Source of the DNA: Bog-473 sp963741995 | GTDB taxonomy: Bacteria; Actinomycetota; Acidimicrobiia; Acidimicrobiales; RAAP-2 | NCBI GenBank assembly: GCA_963741995.1 | Contig: CAVUKI010000004.1 | Location: 1 to 64,000 of the forward strand | Length of the DNA stretch: 64,000 nt | Reading direction: 5' to 3' | In this document: piece by piece, positions 42,357-51,610 of the stretch | Numbering within the stretch: position 1 is the stretch's first letter | How the letters are laid out: each line of letters begins with the position of its first letter | Position numbers and translations under genes: made by a program | The notes under the pieces: model-generated | Seen by the model: the letters and a program-made list of their open reading frames with translations, nothing else | What the model was told of the DNA's origin: nothing | Databases searched by the model: none

Positions 42357-43304
42357 GTGAACGCGACATACATCGTTCCGATGGTGGGCATCACGTTGAT
42401 GATGATCGGCCTGTGCGGCGTCGGTGCCGCGGCCTGGCGCTCCCACAAGGCCTCGAGCCGGCTCGAGTTCATTCGCTCGCTTGGATCGGAGGCCGAGCTC
42501 TACGCCGAGGCCCTTCCCGTTGTGGAGCGGGTGCAGGATCCGTTGGTCAAGCGAATCTTCGGGCCGGGCGCCCGGGGCTTCAAGAACGTCCTCACCCGGC
42601 TCTACCCCTCCAGCGAGGTTGATCGCGTGCACGCCGATCTCCTCAAGGCGGGTCTCACCGGAACTCTGCGCGCCGAGGAGTTCGTCGCCGTCCAAGTGGG
42701 GTCGGCGCTGCTCGGCTTCGGCCTGGGTCTCGTTGCGCTCGTCAGCGGTGCCGTCAGCGTGAAGTTGGGCCTGGCGTGCCTGTTCCTCCTTCCCATCATC
42801 GGTGGTCTGGCGCCCAGCTACTGGTTGCGTCACCGCATTAAGGCCCGGCGTGAACAGGTAACAAATGACTTGCCCGACCTCCTCGACCTCATGTGCATTT
42901 CCGTGGCGGCCGGCCTTGGACTCGAGCAGGCGATGCAGGTGTCATGTGCCCGATTCGATTCGCCCGTCTGTCATGAACTGCGCCTGACGCTGAGGGAGAT
43001 GGAGCTCGGGCTCTCGCGGCACGACGCGTTGGAGAACATGAAGTTACGCACCGACATCGATGACCTGGTCACCTTCGCGGTGGTGCTCTCGCAGGCTGAC
43101 GCTCTCGGTCTGCCGATTGGTCGCGTACTCCAGGCGCAGGCGGACGAGATGCGGGACAAGCGCCGCCAACGGGCCCGAGAGAAGGCAGCCAAGGTACCCA
43201 TCAAGATCCTCTTCCCGCTCGCCCTCTGCTTCCTGCCGGCGATCATGATCATCGTGCTCGGGCCGATTGTGGGCCCGATCAAGCACGCCTTCCACGGGGC
43301 TTGA
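42357..43304 (+). CDS. tadC: Tad pilus platform protein TadC
   Basis: 315 residues from GTG 42357 with AAAGGGGG 8 nt upstream. T2SF core: VTNDLPDLLDLMCISVAAGLG, LRLTLREMELGLSRHDALEN, FAVVLSQADALGLPIGRVLQ. Transmembrane helices at the N-terminus, about 115-155 and the C-terminus. Paralogous partner of TadB in the platform complex. Confidence 0.92.
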   Translation: MNATYIVPMVGITLMMIGLCGVGAAAWRSHKASSRLEFIRSLGSEAELYAEALPVVERVQDPLVKRIFGPGARGFKNVLTRLYPSSEVDRVHADLLKAGLTGTLRAEEFVAVQVGSALLGFGLGLVALVSGAVSVKLGLACLFLLPIIGGLAPSYWLRHRIKARREQVTNDLPDLLDLMCISVAAGLGLEQAMQVSCARFDSPVCHELRLTLREMELGLSRHDALENMKLRTDIDDLVTFAVVLSQADALGLPIGRVLQAQADEMRDKRRQRAREKAAKVPIKILFPLALCFLPAIMIIVLGPIVGPIKHAFHGA

Positions 43305-43411
43305 GTCGCCCGCCGCCTCCGGCGAAATTGTCTTTCGTCTGAGGTCCGCACCCATGCGGCAACAGAGATGCGACTGTCGTTTGACCCCAAAAGCATACAA
43401 TGACCTGGGAG

Positions 43412-43434
43412 TTTCCGCCGTCTTGCGGTGGAAA
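43412..43434 (+). promoter_or_regulatory. Hairpin upstream of the LuxR-type gene in the tad locus
   Basis: TTTCCGCC-gtcttgc-GGTGGAAA: an 8-bp stem with one G-T pair, 46 nt before the LuxR start. It is either an attenuating leader hairpin or a partial terminator of the tadC transcript. Confidence 0.4.
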
Positions 43435-43479
43435 TGGAGGCACACCGCAACGCAAGCCGGTGTGGCATGAGGGGGAGGA

Positions 43480-43941
43480 ATGGCAAACACAGCGTCGATC
43501 CTGCGGCCTACAGCGCAGCCGTCGCCGGCCGTTGAGGTCGGAACCGGATCGGAATGGACGTTCTACACGCATGTGTCCGTTTCAGGGCCTTCGGTCTGCA
43601 CAACCGTGCATCGTGGCGAGAGTCTGCGAGGAGCTCGGGCCACACTCACGCGCGACGACGCCCAAGTCGAGCAAGACGACGAGTACCGCGACCCCGACGT
43701 CTCGACGCAGTCGCGACAGGAGGATCGACAGTGGGGTCCATGGTCGTTGACCCAGCGCGAGCTCGAGGTGCTGCAGCTTCTCGCTGAGGGCGCCACCAAC
43801 GGCGAGATCTCACAGAGGCTCTACATCAGTCCCAAGACCACCAAGAACCACCTGGCCGCCATCTTCCAGAAGTTGGATGTGACGAACCGCACCCACGCGC
43901 TCGTGCGCGCCGTCGTGATGGGCCTCGTCACCATCGAATAA
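43480..43941 (+). CDS. LuxR-type response regulator-like DNA-binding protein
   Basis: 153 residues. The first 85 residues are not a recognisable receiver domain. The C-terminal 65 form a GerE/LuxR helix-turn-helix (LTQRELEVLQLLAEGATNGE, ISPKTTKNHLAAIFQKLDV). Placed between tadC and the pilin gene, it is the likely local regulator of pilin or tad expression. With no phospho-acceptor domain, its activity may be set by level or by the undefined N-terminus. Confidence 0.83.
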   Translation: MANTASILRPTAQPSPAVEVGTGSEWTFYTHVSVSGPSVCTTVHRGESLRGARATLTRDDAQVEQDDEYRDPDVSTQSRQEDRQWGPWSLTQRELEVLQLLAEGATNGEISQRLYISPKTTKNHLAAIFQKLDVTNRTHALVRAVVMGLVTIE

Positions 43942-44093
43942 CAACCGGTAATTGGGGAAATGCCCAGCCCAAATGGTCCAATAAGCCTATGGAATTTGCA
44001 CCGCGAGAGGGCCAAAAATGGGTGTTGGGAACCCCAAACACGGTCCGGGCAAACCGTCCGGGAAGGTTGGGGCAAGAAGAGGGGAATCATCAA

Positions 44094-44327
44094 ATGACGG
44101 AGCTGTTTTTGAACGCGTTCTTCACGGTGCGTGGGTTTCACAGCGACCTGCTCGAGCGTGCACGGACCGAGCGGGGCGCCTCCATGGTGGAGTACGCACT
44201 CCTCGTCGGCCTGATCGCGGTGGTCGCGGTTGTTGCGATCTCCTTGCTCGGTGGAGGGATCAAGGGCCTGTTCAACCAGGCCAACAACTGCGTGGGCAAC
44301 GCTTCACAGGGCGCGAGTTGCAGCTAG
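44094..44327 (+). CDS. flp: Flp-type pilin
   Basis: 77 residues from ATG 44094, with AAGAAGAGGGG upstream. Leader of about 28 residues, then the Flp cleavage and assembly motif ERGASMVEYALLVGLIAVVA: cleavage is expected before the hydrophobic stretch with Glu at +5 and Tyr at +6. The C-terminal Cys pair (NNCVGNASQGASCS) may form a disulfide. It is the major pilus subunit, last of the plus-strand tad cluster, followed by a terminator. Confidence 0.93.
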   Translation: MTELFLNAFFTVRGFHSDLLERARTERGASMVEYALLVGLIAVVAVVAISLLGGGIKGLFNQANNCVGNASQGASCS

Positions 44328-44399
44328 GAGCTTTGCGAGCGCAACCGAGGCAATCAATTCCCTAAGGGAATATTCCCCCTTCCCCAATGGGATGATGGC

Positions 44400-44431
44400 A
44401 GGGCTGGGTCGGCTTCGGCTGATCCAGCCCT
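44400..44431 (+). terminator. Rho-independent terminator after flp
   Basis: AGGGCTGGGTC and GATCCAGCCCT form an 11-bp stem with a short loop containing TTCG, followed by a pyrimidine-rich CCGTCGTTT. It lies 73 nt after the pilin stop. Confidence 0.7.
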
Positions 44432-44583
44432 CCGTCGTTTCTGGGGAGAGCTTCCGAGACGCGACGTCATGCCTCCCAACGCTGTCGGCGGGGTCGACCT
44501 GACTCACGGCGTCGCGTGGACTTAGGAGAAAGCCGGATTCGGGCGGGGCACTGCTCCGGCAAGGTCTGAGAAGACGCAACCGG

Positions 44584-44613
44584 GGAGGGCCGGGTCGAAC
44601 CACCCGACCCTCC
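44584..44613 (+). promoter_or_regulatory. Strong hairpin in the glutamine synthetase leader
   Basis: GGAGGGCCGGGT pairs with ACCCGACCCTCC (11 of 12 positions, tight loop). It ends CCCTCCGTCG like the flp terminator. It may be a terminator or attenuator, about 245 nt upstream of the glutamine synthetase start. Confidence 0.5.
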
Positions 44614-44858
44614 GTCGCGTCGGCGCCACGCGGGCAGGACCGGAGGGCCGGATGGCAAGCCGAGTCTCGGTACGCTCCAGACAGGTGCAGTGCCCTCAGC
44701 AGGATTTCATCCGCGGTTCACATAACGGATACGGGGGTGAAATAGGGTCCGACGAGACTGACAACCGCAAATCTGGTGTGGGAAGTCTGTCCGCAAGAGG
44801 CCGGAACCCCCGCCCCGGCACCTTGACCACGAGCAAGAAGGGGAGCACAGGAGAACTC

Positions 44859-45869
44859 ATGAGCTACCAGGCCGAGTACATCTGGATCGACGGAACGGAG
44901 CCCACCCCGCTCCTTCGCAGCAAGACCAGGATCGTCGAGACCGGCAAGGAGCCCGGGATCTGGGGCTTCGACGGCTCGAGCACGAACCAGGCCGAAGGCA
45001 ACGACTCCGACTGCGTCCTGCAGCCGGTCTTCGTGTGCATTGACCCCCTACGGGCGGAGGGCGACAAGCTCGTCATGTGCGAGGTCCTGCACCCGGACAT
45101 GACCCCGCACAGCACGAACACCCGACGGAAGTGCGCCGAGCTGGCAGAGAAGTACGCCGACCAGGAGCCCTGGTTCGGGATCGAGCAGGAGTACACCTTC
45201 TTCCAGTACGGGCGCCCGTTGGGCTGGCCCGAAGCCGGGTTCCCTGCCCCTCAGGGCCCCTACTACTGCGGGGTCGGTGGCGACAAGATGCCCGGTCGTG
45301 AAATCGTCGAGCGTCACACTGCCGCCTGCATGAAGGCTGGGCTCGGGATCGAGGGCACCAATGCCGAAGTGATGATGGGCCAGTGGGAGTTCCAGATCGG
45401 AGTCCTTCCGCCACCGCTCATCGGCGACCAGCTGTGGACGGCGCGCTGGCTTCTCTTCCGTATCGCCGAGGACTTCGACGTGTTCGCCACTCTGGAGCCC
45501 AAGCCGGTGCTCGGGGACTGGAACGGCGCCGGAGCGCACACGAACTTCTCCACCAAGGCCATGCGGGAGGACGGCGGCTGGGACGCCATCATCGCTGGCT
45601 GTGAGGCCCTCGGGAAGCGCGTGGAAGAGCATGTGACGAACTACGGCATCGGCATCGAGAGCAGGTTGACTGGCGCGCACGAGACGGCGCACTTCACCCA
45701 GTTCAGTTACGGCACCTCCGACCGGGGCGCCTCCATCCGCATCCCGTGGGCCACGGCCAAGAACCAGAAGGGGTGGCTGGAAGACCGGAGGCCGAACGCC
45801 AACATGGACCCCTACGTGGTGAGCGGTCTGATGGTGGAGACAGTGTGTGGAGCCGCCGCCGGCGACTGA
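44859..45869 (+). CDS. glnII: Glutamine synthetase, type II (eukaryotic-like)
   Basis: 336 residues from ATG 44859 with CAGGAG 6 nt upstream; the longer open frame is leader. ATP plus glutamate plus ammonia gives glutamine, in the cytoplasm. GSII features: WIDGTEPTPLLRSKTR, GFDGSSTNQAEGNDSD, active-site GIEQEYTFF (107-115) and the ATP/metal motif NGAGAHTNFST (222-232). The GSI adenylylation loop is absent. GlnII enzymes occur in Streptomyces, Frankia and acidimicrobia beside GSI and are usually induced by nitrogen limitation. The leader may add RNA-level control. Confidence 0.95.
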   Translation: MSYQAEYIWIDGTEPTPLLRSKTRIVETGKEPGIWGFDGSSTNQAEGNDSDCVLQPVFVCIDPLRAEGDKLVMCEVLHPDMTPHSTNTRRKCAELAEKYADQEPWFGIEQEYTFFQYGRPLGWPEAGFPAPQGPYYCGVGGDKMPGREIVERHTAACMKAGLGIEGTNAEVMMGQWEFQIGVLPPPLIGDQLWTARWLLFRIAEDFDVFATLEPKPVLGDWNGAGAHTNFSTKAMREDGGWDAIIAGCEALGKRVEEHVTNYGIGIESRLTGAHETAHFTQFSYGTSDRGASIRIPWATAKNQKGWLEDRRPNANMDPYVVSGLMVETVCGAAAGD

Positions 45870-46273
45870 GCCGTACCTGATCGGGAAGGCCGCTGGTTCC
45901 GGGAGCGCACCACTCGGGGCCGGCGGCGTTTCTCGTTGGGTCAGGAGTGGGGCGGAACGGGTTGGTCGCTCGCCGCGTGTGCCACGAGGACCGGCTCACC
46001 GGGACGGGCGAGCGGGCCGAAGGCGAGTGCGGCGGTGTCGCCTCCGATGGAGTGGCTGGCGTCCCTCCGGCCTCTGCCATCTCGTCCGTGCCGATGGGGC
46101 CCTCGGGCCGACCGGCCAGGAACTGCTGCATGATCGAGTCGAATGACTTCGTCCCCCCGCGGAGGGAGAGAGCCGACTCGGCTGGCGCGATCCAGGCCTG
46201 TCCTGTCGTCTCCTGCGGGTCGTCCGCATGAGGAGACCCACTCCATGTGCCCCGCCTGCGCCAGCGCGAGGGA
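45870..46273. other. Intergenic region after glutamine synthetase
   Basis: 404 nt. Open frames on both strands have no protein-like composition and no supported start. I see no repeat or RNA here. The sigma-factor gene ends at 46274 on the opposite strand, so the region separates convergent genes. Confidence 0.4.
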
Positions 46274-47764
46274 CTACCCCCCCAGCAGGCCGCCTACCGT
46301 CTTGGTCGTTCCGCCGAGGATGCCCTGGACCGGGCTGGTCGTGGTGGTCGTTCTGGCCGGGGTGCTCGAAGAAGAACCTGAGCCGGACGATGCCGAGCCC
46401 GACGTTCGCGGGAGCACGCTGCCCGGCCCGATCGACTGTGTCAGCCCGTCCACGCCACTCGAGGCGCTTCCGAGCGTGCCGGTCACCCCGCTGACAACTC
46501 CGGTCACTCCCCCCACAACGCCGCCAACCGTCTGCCCGACTCCGGTCGTGACGCCACTGACCGTCTTCCCGATTCCGCTCGTGACGCTACCGACTGTCTT
46601 ACTGACGCCGCCGGAGGCACCGTTCACCGTGTTGCCCAGGACTCCTGCAGCTTGGTTGAGTCCGCCGCCGCCACTCGGGGCCGACAACGATCCACCACCA
46701 AGGGCGCCGCCGAGGAGTGCGCTGGTTCCTTTGGGACTTTGGGCGGAACCGGTGGCGCTGGTCTGCGAACCGTTGCTCCCAGACGAGCCACCCGTGCCGA
46801 CGGGGACGGCGCCGTCGCTCGATCCGCCGAGAGAACCGCCGAGTGCCGGGGCCTGGGACACCGGCGAGCCGCCGCTGCCCGCTCCATAGGCGTGTGTCGA
46901 CCCGAGCACAAGGGGCGGGGCGGCGGAGGCCGAGTTGGGTCCCAATGCGGCCGCGCTCGGCACGCTTGAGAGTGCGTGCGGTGTGATCAACGCAGCGGCC
47001 ACGGCTGCGCCGGTCACGGCGACACCCGCCACGGCGTTGCGCATCGCCCCAGAGCCGCCCCCGCTGCCCTGGTGCGCAGTGGCACTACGGTGCGCGGCTC
47101 GGAAGATGGTGCGGCGGATGAGTGCACCAGTGGCGATAAGGAAACCTGCCAGCGCTTCCTTCGACTCGGACACGGCGGCAAACTCGCGCTTGAGAGCTTG
47201 ACGGGCGCGCCACAGCAGCGTTTCGATGGTCCCGAGCTCAACACCCTCGTGGTCCGCGATTTGCTGGTACGTCCAACCGGAGCCCTCGCGCATGGCAAGC
47301 ACGTGGCGGTGGCGCGTCGACAGGCGCTCGAGGGCACGGTGCACCAGCTCGCCGTCGGCCGCAGCCAGCACGAGTTCCTCAGCGGTGTCTTCAGCGACCA
47401 CACCCACCGGACGTTGTGCTGTGAGCTCGAAGTCGTCGGTCGGTGTGCTGCGGGAGCGACGCCGAAGCATGTCAGTGCAGATGTTTCCGGCGATGACCGT
47501 CAGCCAGGGGTAGAAGCGTCGCTCGCCCGCGAACCGCGGCAACGCTTTCCAGGCGCGAGCGAATGCCTCCTGCGCCGCGTCTTCGGCCTCGTGGCGGTCA
47601 TTCAGCCGACGGAGGCAAAAGCGAAGGAGGCGCTCGTAGTAGCGCGCGTAGAGGTTTCCGAATGCTGCGGAGTCCCCCGCCTGACAACGCTCGACGAGCG
47701 CGCGATCACGGTCGAGGTCGACATCGTCACAGAGACCTGTGAGCTCTTCTTCGCGGAGCGCCAC
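46274..47764 (-). CDS. ECF-type sigma factor with membrane anchor and long Gly/Ser/Thr tail
   Basis: 496 residues, against about 190 for a normal ECF sigma. Region 2 at about 22-105 (DSAAFGNLYARYYERLLRFC, EDAAQEAFARAWKALPRF), region 4 at about 135-195 (LSTRHRHVLAMREGSGWTYQ, GVELGTIETLLWRARQAL). After that, a single hydrophobic helix at about 244-262 (AVAGVAVTGAAVAAALIT) and a 230-residue low-complexity tail with short GxxKTVGxVTxG-type repeats. The tail would be outside the membrane if the helix inserts. Its place after the DNA-binding region suggests that the C-terminus senses the envelope and controls sigma activity or release. No anti-sigma gene is adjacent. Confidence 0.85.
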   Translation of the reverse strand: MALREEELTGLCDDVDLDRDRALVERCQAGDSAAFGNLYARYYERLLRFCLRRLNDRHEAEDAAQEAFARAWKALPRFAGERRFYPWLTVIAGNICTDMLRRRSRSTPTDDFELTAQRPVGVVAEDTAEELVLAAADGELVHRALERLSTRHRHVLAMREGSGWTYQQIADHEGVELGTIETLLWRARQALKREFAAVSESKEALAGFLIATGALIRRTIFRAAHRSATAHQGSGGGSGAMRNAVAGVAVTGAAVAAALITPHALSSVPSAAALGPNSASAAPPLVLGSTHAYGAGSGGSPVSQAPALGGSLGGSSDGAVPVGTGGSSGSNGSQTSATGSAQSPKGTSALLGGALGGGSLSAPSGGGGLNQAAGVLGNTVNGASGGVSKTVGSVTSGIGKTVSGVTTGVGQTVGGVVGGVTGVVSGVTGTLGSASSGVDGLTQSIGPGSVLPRTSGSASSGSGSSSSTPARTTTTTSPVQGILGGTTKTVGGLLGG

Positions 47765-47994
47765 TGATCCCGTCCCTCCCCCCGTGGCCGTCCCACTGGG
47801 AGCTTCGTCACATTATGGTCGTGTCTTACCCATTTCCGGAACCCGCAATCGGGTATTTCCTGAACCGGGGTTGGAGTTTGATTGCTCACCAATTGCTCGA
47901 CAATTCTGAGAAATTCGGAATTTCAGCAAAGAGAAATCGGCTTCGGCCCGCCGTTCGTGCGCCCGGCACGACGCAAACCCTGAGCCGCGATGAG

Positions 47995-48505
47995 ATGGCT
48001 CGTCGACGGGGGACGCCGAGCAGACGACCGGAGGCAAGGAATGTCCTGCCACGACCCAGCCGCCCGATCACCGACGGTGGCCGGATCGCCTCAGCCGTAC
48101 GCGACACCGGCAACATGTTCGCCTCCGCGTTCGAGGCGCAACAGCTCTTCAACGCGTCGATCCGCCAGGCGCTCGAGCAGGCCCGGGCCGAATCGCGGAG
48201 TCAGATCCGCTCTGTGGTGCTTCACTCGGAGAATCAGGCAGCGGGCACGGCCTTCCGTCTCCGCCGTTGTCGACCAGACCCACGTCAACAGCATCTGCTC
48301 ACCCCAGGCCGGCGTCGTCCCCCTCATTGCCGACCTCAGGCAGGTGAACGGGCTGTGGAAGATCTCCGATGTGACCGTGCTCGAGGGCGCCACCCCGGCC
48401 AGCGCGCGCAGCCCCGCGGGTTCAGCCGGCCCGAACGTCCCCGGGCAGCAGGCGGATGGAGGAGGGGTAGGCTGCCGCTGGGGCTGCGCGCGGGTCTGTG
48501 GTTGA
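47995..48505 (+). pseudogene. Degenerate gene of unknown family, apparently frameshifted
   Basis: A protein-like stretch in one frame (GGRIASAVRDTGNMFASAFEAQQLFNASI, to about 48255) is followed in the +1 frame by VSAVVDQTHVNSICSPQAGV and LRQVNGLWKISDVTVLEG. That second part has the look of the C-terminal domain of small exported actinobacterial proteins (GLWKISDVTVL). The shift lies near 48249-48268. Neither half has convincing family identity. It may be a decayed lipoprotein-type gene upstream of secA, or an assembly indel. Confidence 0.35.
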
Positions 48506-48814
48506 AAGTCGAGGCCAGTCGCAGGCAAAACGACCCACGTAAGGCGACTTGTGGTCGCTGAGCATGGTGCGGCTTAGAGGTAAGCCCTGCCCGCTGCGTC
48601 CCCGGCTGTCGGGGGCGGGCGGAGACGAGGCGATGCGCGCCAACACGGTGCCGTTGGGTGTGACGGCTTTCCGCCGCACCGCCGGGACCGGTGCGTCACC
48701 CTCGCGGCAGGCGAGTGTGGGGTCAAAGACCAGGTCAGCCGCACGCAGCCCTAATTTGTTCCGGAGGCCCGGCGGCGGCTCCGGGCCTGTTCCGGCCGGT
48801 AGGATCGTGGCCCC
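48506..48814. other. Intergenic region before secA
   Basis: 309 nt with no supportable gene or RNA. Expected promoter of the secA-prfB unit. Confidence 0.4.
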
Positions 48815-51610
48815 ATGAGCGTGTTCACGAAGGTCCTGCGCGCCGGCGAGGGCAAGAAGGTCAGAAGGCTGGCCGAGCTCGTCCCTCTGGTCGGTGCCCT
48901 CGAACAAGAGATGCAGGGTCTGAGCGACGAAGCCCTCGCCCACAAGACGGTGGAGTTCAAGGAGCGCTTGGATCAGGGCGAAACCCTCGACGACCTGCTC
49001 GTCGAGTCCTACGCCGTCGTACGTGAGGCGTCCTGGCGGGTCCTGGGCCAGCGCCACTTCGACGTGCAGTTGATGGGGGGCATGGCCCTGCACTTCGGGT
49101 GGATCGCAGAGATGAAGACCGGCGAGGGGAAGACGCTCGTCTCCACGCTGCCGGCCTACCTCAACGCCCTCGACGGCAGTGGTGTGCACATGGTGACGGT
49201 CAACGAGTACCTGGCCACCCGTGACTCCGAATGGATGGGTCGGTTGCACCGCTGGCTCGGCCTCACGGTGGGCCGGATCGGGGCGGACATCGAGGACGAC
49301 TTCGTGAAGCGGCGGGCCTACGCGTCGGACATCACCTACGGCACGAACAACGAGTTCGGTTTCGACTACCTGCGTGACAACATGAAGCGATCCCGGGACG
49401 TCATGGCGCAACGGGGCCATGCCTTCGCCATCGTCGACGAGGTCGACTCCATCCTCATCGACGAGGCCCGCACGCCGCTGATCATCTCGGGGCCGGCCGA
49501 CGAGGCGGCGCAGCTCTATTACCAGTTCGCGTCCATTGCCCGCACGCTCACCCGTGACGTCGACTACGAGGTCGACGAGGAGAAGAAGACGGTCGTCCCG
49601 CTCGAAGCGGGCATTGAGAAGGTGGAGCAGGCGGTCGGGGTCGAGAACATCTACGACGCCGTGTCGGTCAACTACGTCCATCAGCTGACGAAGGCCCTCA
49701 CGGCGAAAGACCTCTACAAGCGGGACAAGGACTACCTCGTGCAGAACGGCGAGGTGAAGATCGTCGACGAGTTCACCGGGCGCACGCTCGAAGGTCGTCG
49801 GTGGTCCGACGGTCTCCACCAGGCCGTCGAGGCCAAGGAGCGCGTGGCCATCAAGGAGGAGAACCACACCTGGGCCACGGTGACCCTGCAGAACTACTTC
49901 CGGCTGTACGACAAGTTGTCCGGCATGACCGGCACCGCCGAGACCGAGGCCGGCGAGTTCGCGGCGACGTACGGCCTGCCGGTGGTGCCCATCCCGACCA
50001 ACAAGGACATGGTCCGGCTCGACGAGCCGGACCTCGTGTTCAAGTCCGAGGAGGCGAAGTTCAACGCGGTGGTCGACGACATCGTCGAGCGCAACGAGCT
50101 CGGCCAGCCCATGCTGATCGGTACCGCCTCGGTGGCCAAGTCCGAGCTGCTGGCGCGCCTGCTCGAGAAGCGGGGCGTGACGCACAACGTGCTGAACGCC
50201 AAGCAGCATTTCCGGGAGGCCGAGGTCGTGGCGCAGGCCGGCCGGCGCGGTGCGGTCACGGTGGCGACGAATATGGCCGGCCGCGGCGTCGACATCATCC
50301 TCGGGGGCAATCCCGAGCTGCTGGCGCAACACGAGCTCGCTGCCGAGGGCGTCGACATCGAAAGTGAGGAGGGCGCGGCCGAGTTGGAGCGTCGGCAGAC
50401 GGCAGTGGAGGCCCGTTGCCGCGCCGAAGGCGAAGAGGTGCGCAAGCTGGGCGGGCTCTACGTGCTGGGCAGCGAGCGCCACGAGAGCCGACGCATCGAC
50501 AACCAGCTCCGGGGCCGGTCGGGACGCCAGGGCGACCCGGGGGAGAGCCGCTTCTACCTCAGCCTCGACGACGAACTCCTGCGCCTCTTCGCCACGGGCG
50601 CCATGAGCTGGGTCATGGGGCGGACGCTGCCCGACGACATGCCGATCGAGTCGAAGACGGTGGGCAAAGCGATCGAGCGGGCGCAGAACACCGTGGAGGC
50701 GCGGAACGCCGAAATGCGCAAGGACGCCCTCAAATACGACGAGGTGATGGACCAGCAGCGCAAGGTCATTTACGAGCGCCGGCTGCAGATCATCGACGGC
50801 GACGACCTCGAGGAGCACACCGAGGACCTCCTGGCCGGCGCGGCGGAGAAGGTGGTGGCCGAGCACTGCCCGACCGAGTTCGAAGAGGATTGGGACCTCA
50901 AGGGCCTTGTCGACTCGCTGATGCAGTATTACCCGACGAAGTTCACCGTGGCCGACCTCGAGCAGGCCGCCACGACGGAGGACCTGGTCGAGTCGATCGT
51001 CGAAGAGGCGCTCGACTACTACGAGAAGCACGGGGAGGCGATGCCGGGCGGTGCGGACACCATGCGGCAGATCGAACGCGACGTCTACCTGCAGATCATG
51101 GACGCCCGCTGGCGCGACCACCTGGCCGAGATGGACAACCTCAAGGACGGCATCCACCTGCGCTGGACCGTCCAGGCCGACCCCCTCAACGCCTGGCAGC
51201 AAGAGGGCTACTCCATGTTCGGCCAGCTCATGGAGGTGATCGACAACGACTATCTCCGCTACATCCTCCACGTCGAGGCGGTCCAGGCACCGGCGGCCGA
51301 GCCGGACCTCGACAAGGCGGTCTACGCCGCCGCGGAGGACCCGGTGGCCGGGACGGGGGCGTTGGCCTCGGCGCTGCTGGAGGACCAGGGGACCAGCGTG
51401 CCGGCGCAGACATCCGTGCTGACCAGGCCCGACGGTGCCGGCCAAAACGGCCGGGCTGCCGGCGGCAAGGCGCAGATCAAGCGGCCCAACGCGCCCGATC
51501 CCGAGGCGTTGGTGCCAATCGTCAAGGAACAACACGAGAAGGTCGGCCGCAACGATCCCTGCTGGTGCGGGAGCGGCAAGAAGTACAAGTTCTGCCATGG
51601 CGCCGCCTGA
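48815..51610 (+). CDS. secA: Preprotein translocase ATPase SecA
   Basis: 931 residues. Motor of Sec-dependent export, acting at the SecYEG channel. Walker A MKTGEGKT, IVDEVDSILIDEARTPLIIS (DEAD-like motif), preprotein-crosslinking and scaffold regions (LRGRSGRQGDPGESRFYLS), and the C-terminal zinc-binding CWCGSGKKYKFCHG (SEC-C) that binds SecB or ribosomes. Length is typical of actinobacterial SecA1. Its 3' end overlaps the prfB start by 14 nt, so the two are co-expressed. Confidence 0.98.
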   Translation: MSVFTKVLRAGEGKKVRRLAELVPLVGALEQEMQGLSDEALAHKTVEFKERLDQGETLDDLLVESYAVVREASWRVLGQRHFDVQLMGGMALHFGWIAEMKTGEGKTLVSTLPAYLNALDGSGVHMVTVNEYLATRDSEWMGRLHRWLGLTVGRIGADIEDDFVKRRAYASDITYGTNNEFGFDYLRDNMKRSRDVMAQRGHAFAIVDEVDSILIDEARTPLIISGPADEAAQLYYQFASIARTLTRDVDYEVDEEKKTVVPLEAGIEKVEQAVGVENIYDAVSVNYVHQLTKALTAKDLYKRDKDYLVQNGEVKIVDEFTGRTLEGRRWSDGLHQAVEAKERVAIKEENHTWATVTLQNYFRLYDKLSGMTGTAETEAGEFAATYGLPVVPIPTNKDMVRLDEPDLVFKSEEAKFNAVVDDIVERNELGQPMLIGTASVAKSELLARLLEKRGVTHNVLNAKQHFREAEVVAQAGRRGAVTVATNMAGRGVDIILGGNPELLAQHELAAEGVDIESEEGAAELERRQTAVEARCRAEGEEVRKLGGLYVLGSERHESRRIDNQLRGRSGRQGDPGESRFYLSLDDELLRLFATGAMSWVMGRTLPDDMPIESKTVGKAIERAQNTVEARNAEMRKDALKYDEVMDQQRKVIYERRLQIIDGDDLEEHTEDLLAGAAEKVVAEHCPTEFEEDWDLKGLVDSLMQYYPTKFTVADLEQAATTEDLVESIVEEALDYYEKHGEAMPGGADTMRQIERDVYLQIMDARWRDHLAEMDNLKDGIHLRWTVQADPLNAWQQEGYSMFGQLMEVIDNDYLRYILHVEAVQAPAAEPDLDKAVYAAAEDPVAGTGALASALLEDQGTSVPAQTSVLTRPDGAGQNGRAAGGKAQIKRPNAPDPEALVPIVKEQHEKVGRNDPCWCGSGKKYKFCHGAA

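Larger units (their letters stand above)
44328..44858. other. Intergenic and leader region before glutamine synthetase
   Basis: 531 nt without a gene. It holds the flp terminator, a second strong hairpin at 44584-44613, and complementary 8-mers (44459-44466 with either 44510-44517 or 44613-44620). A GlnR-type box could not be assigned with confidence. Confidence 0.5.
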
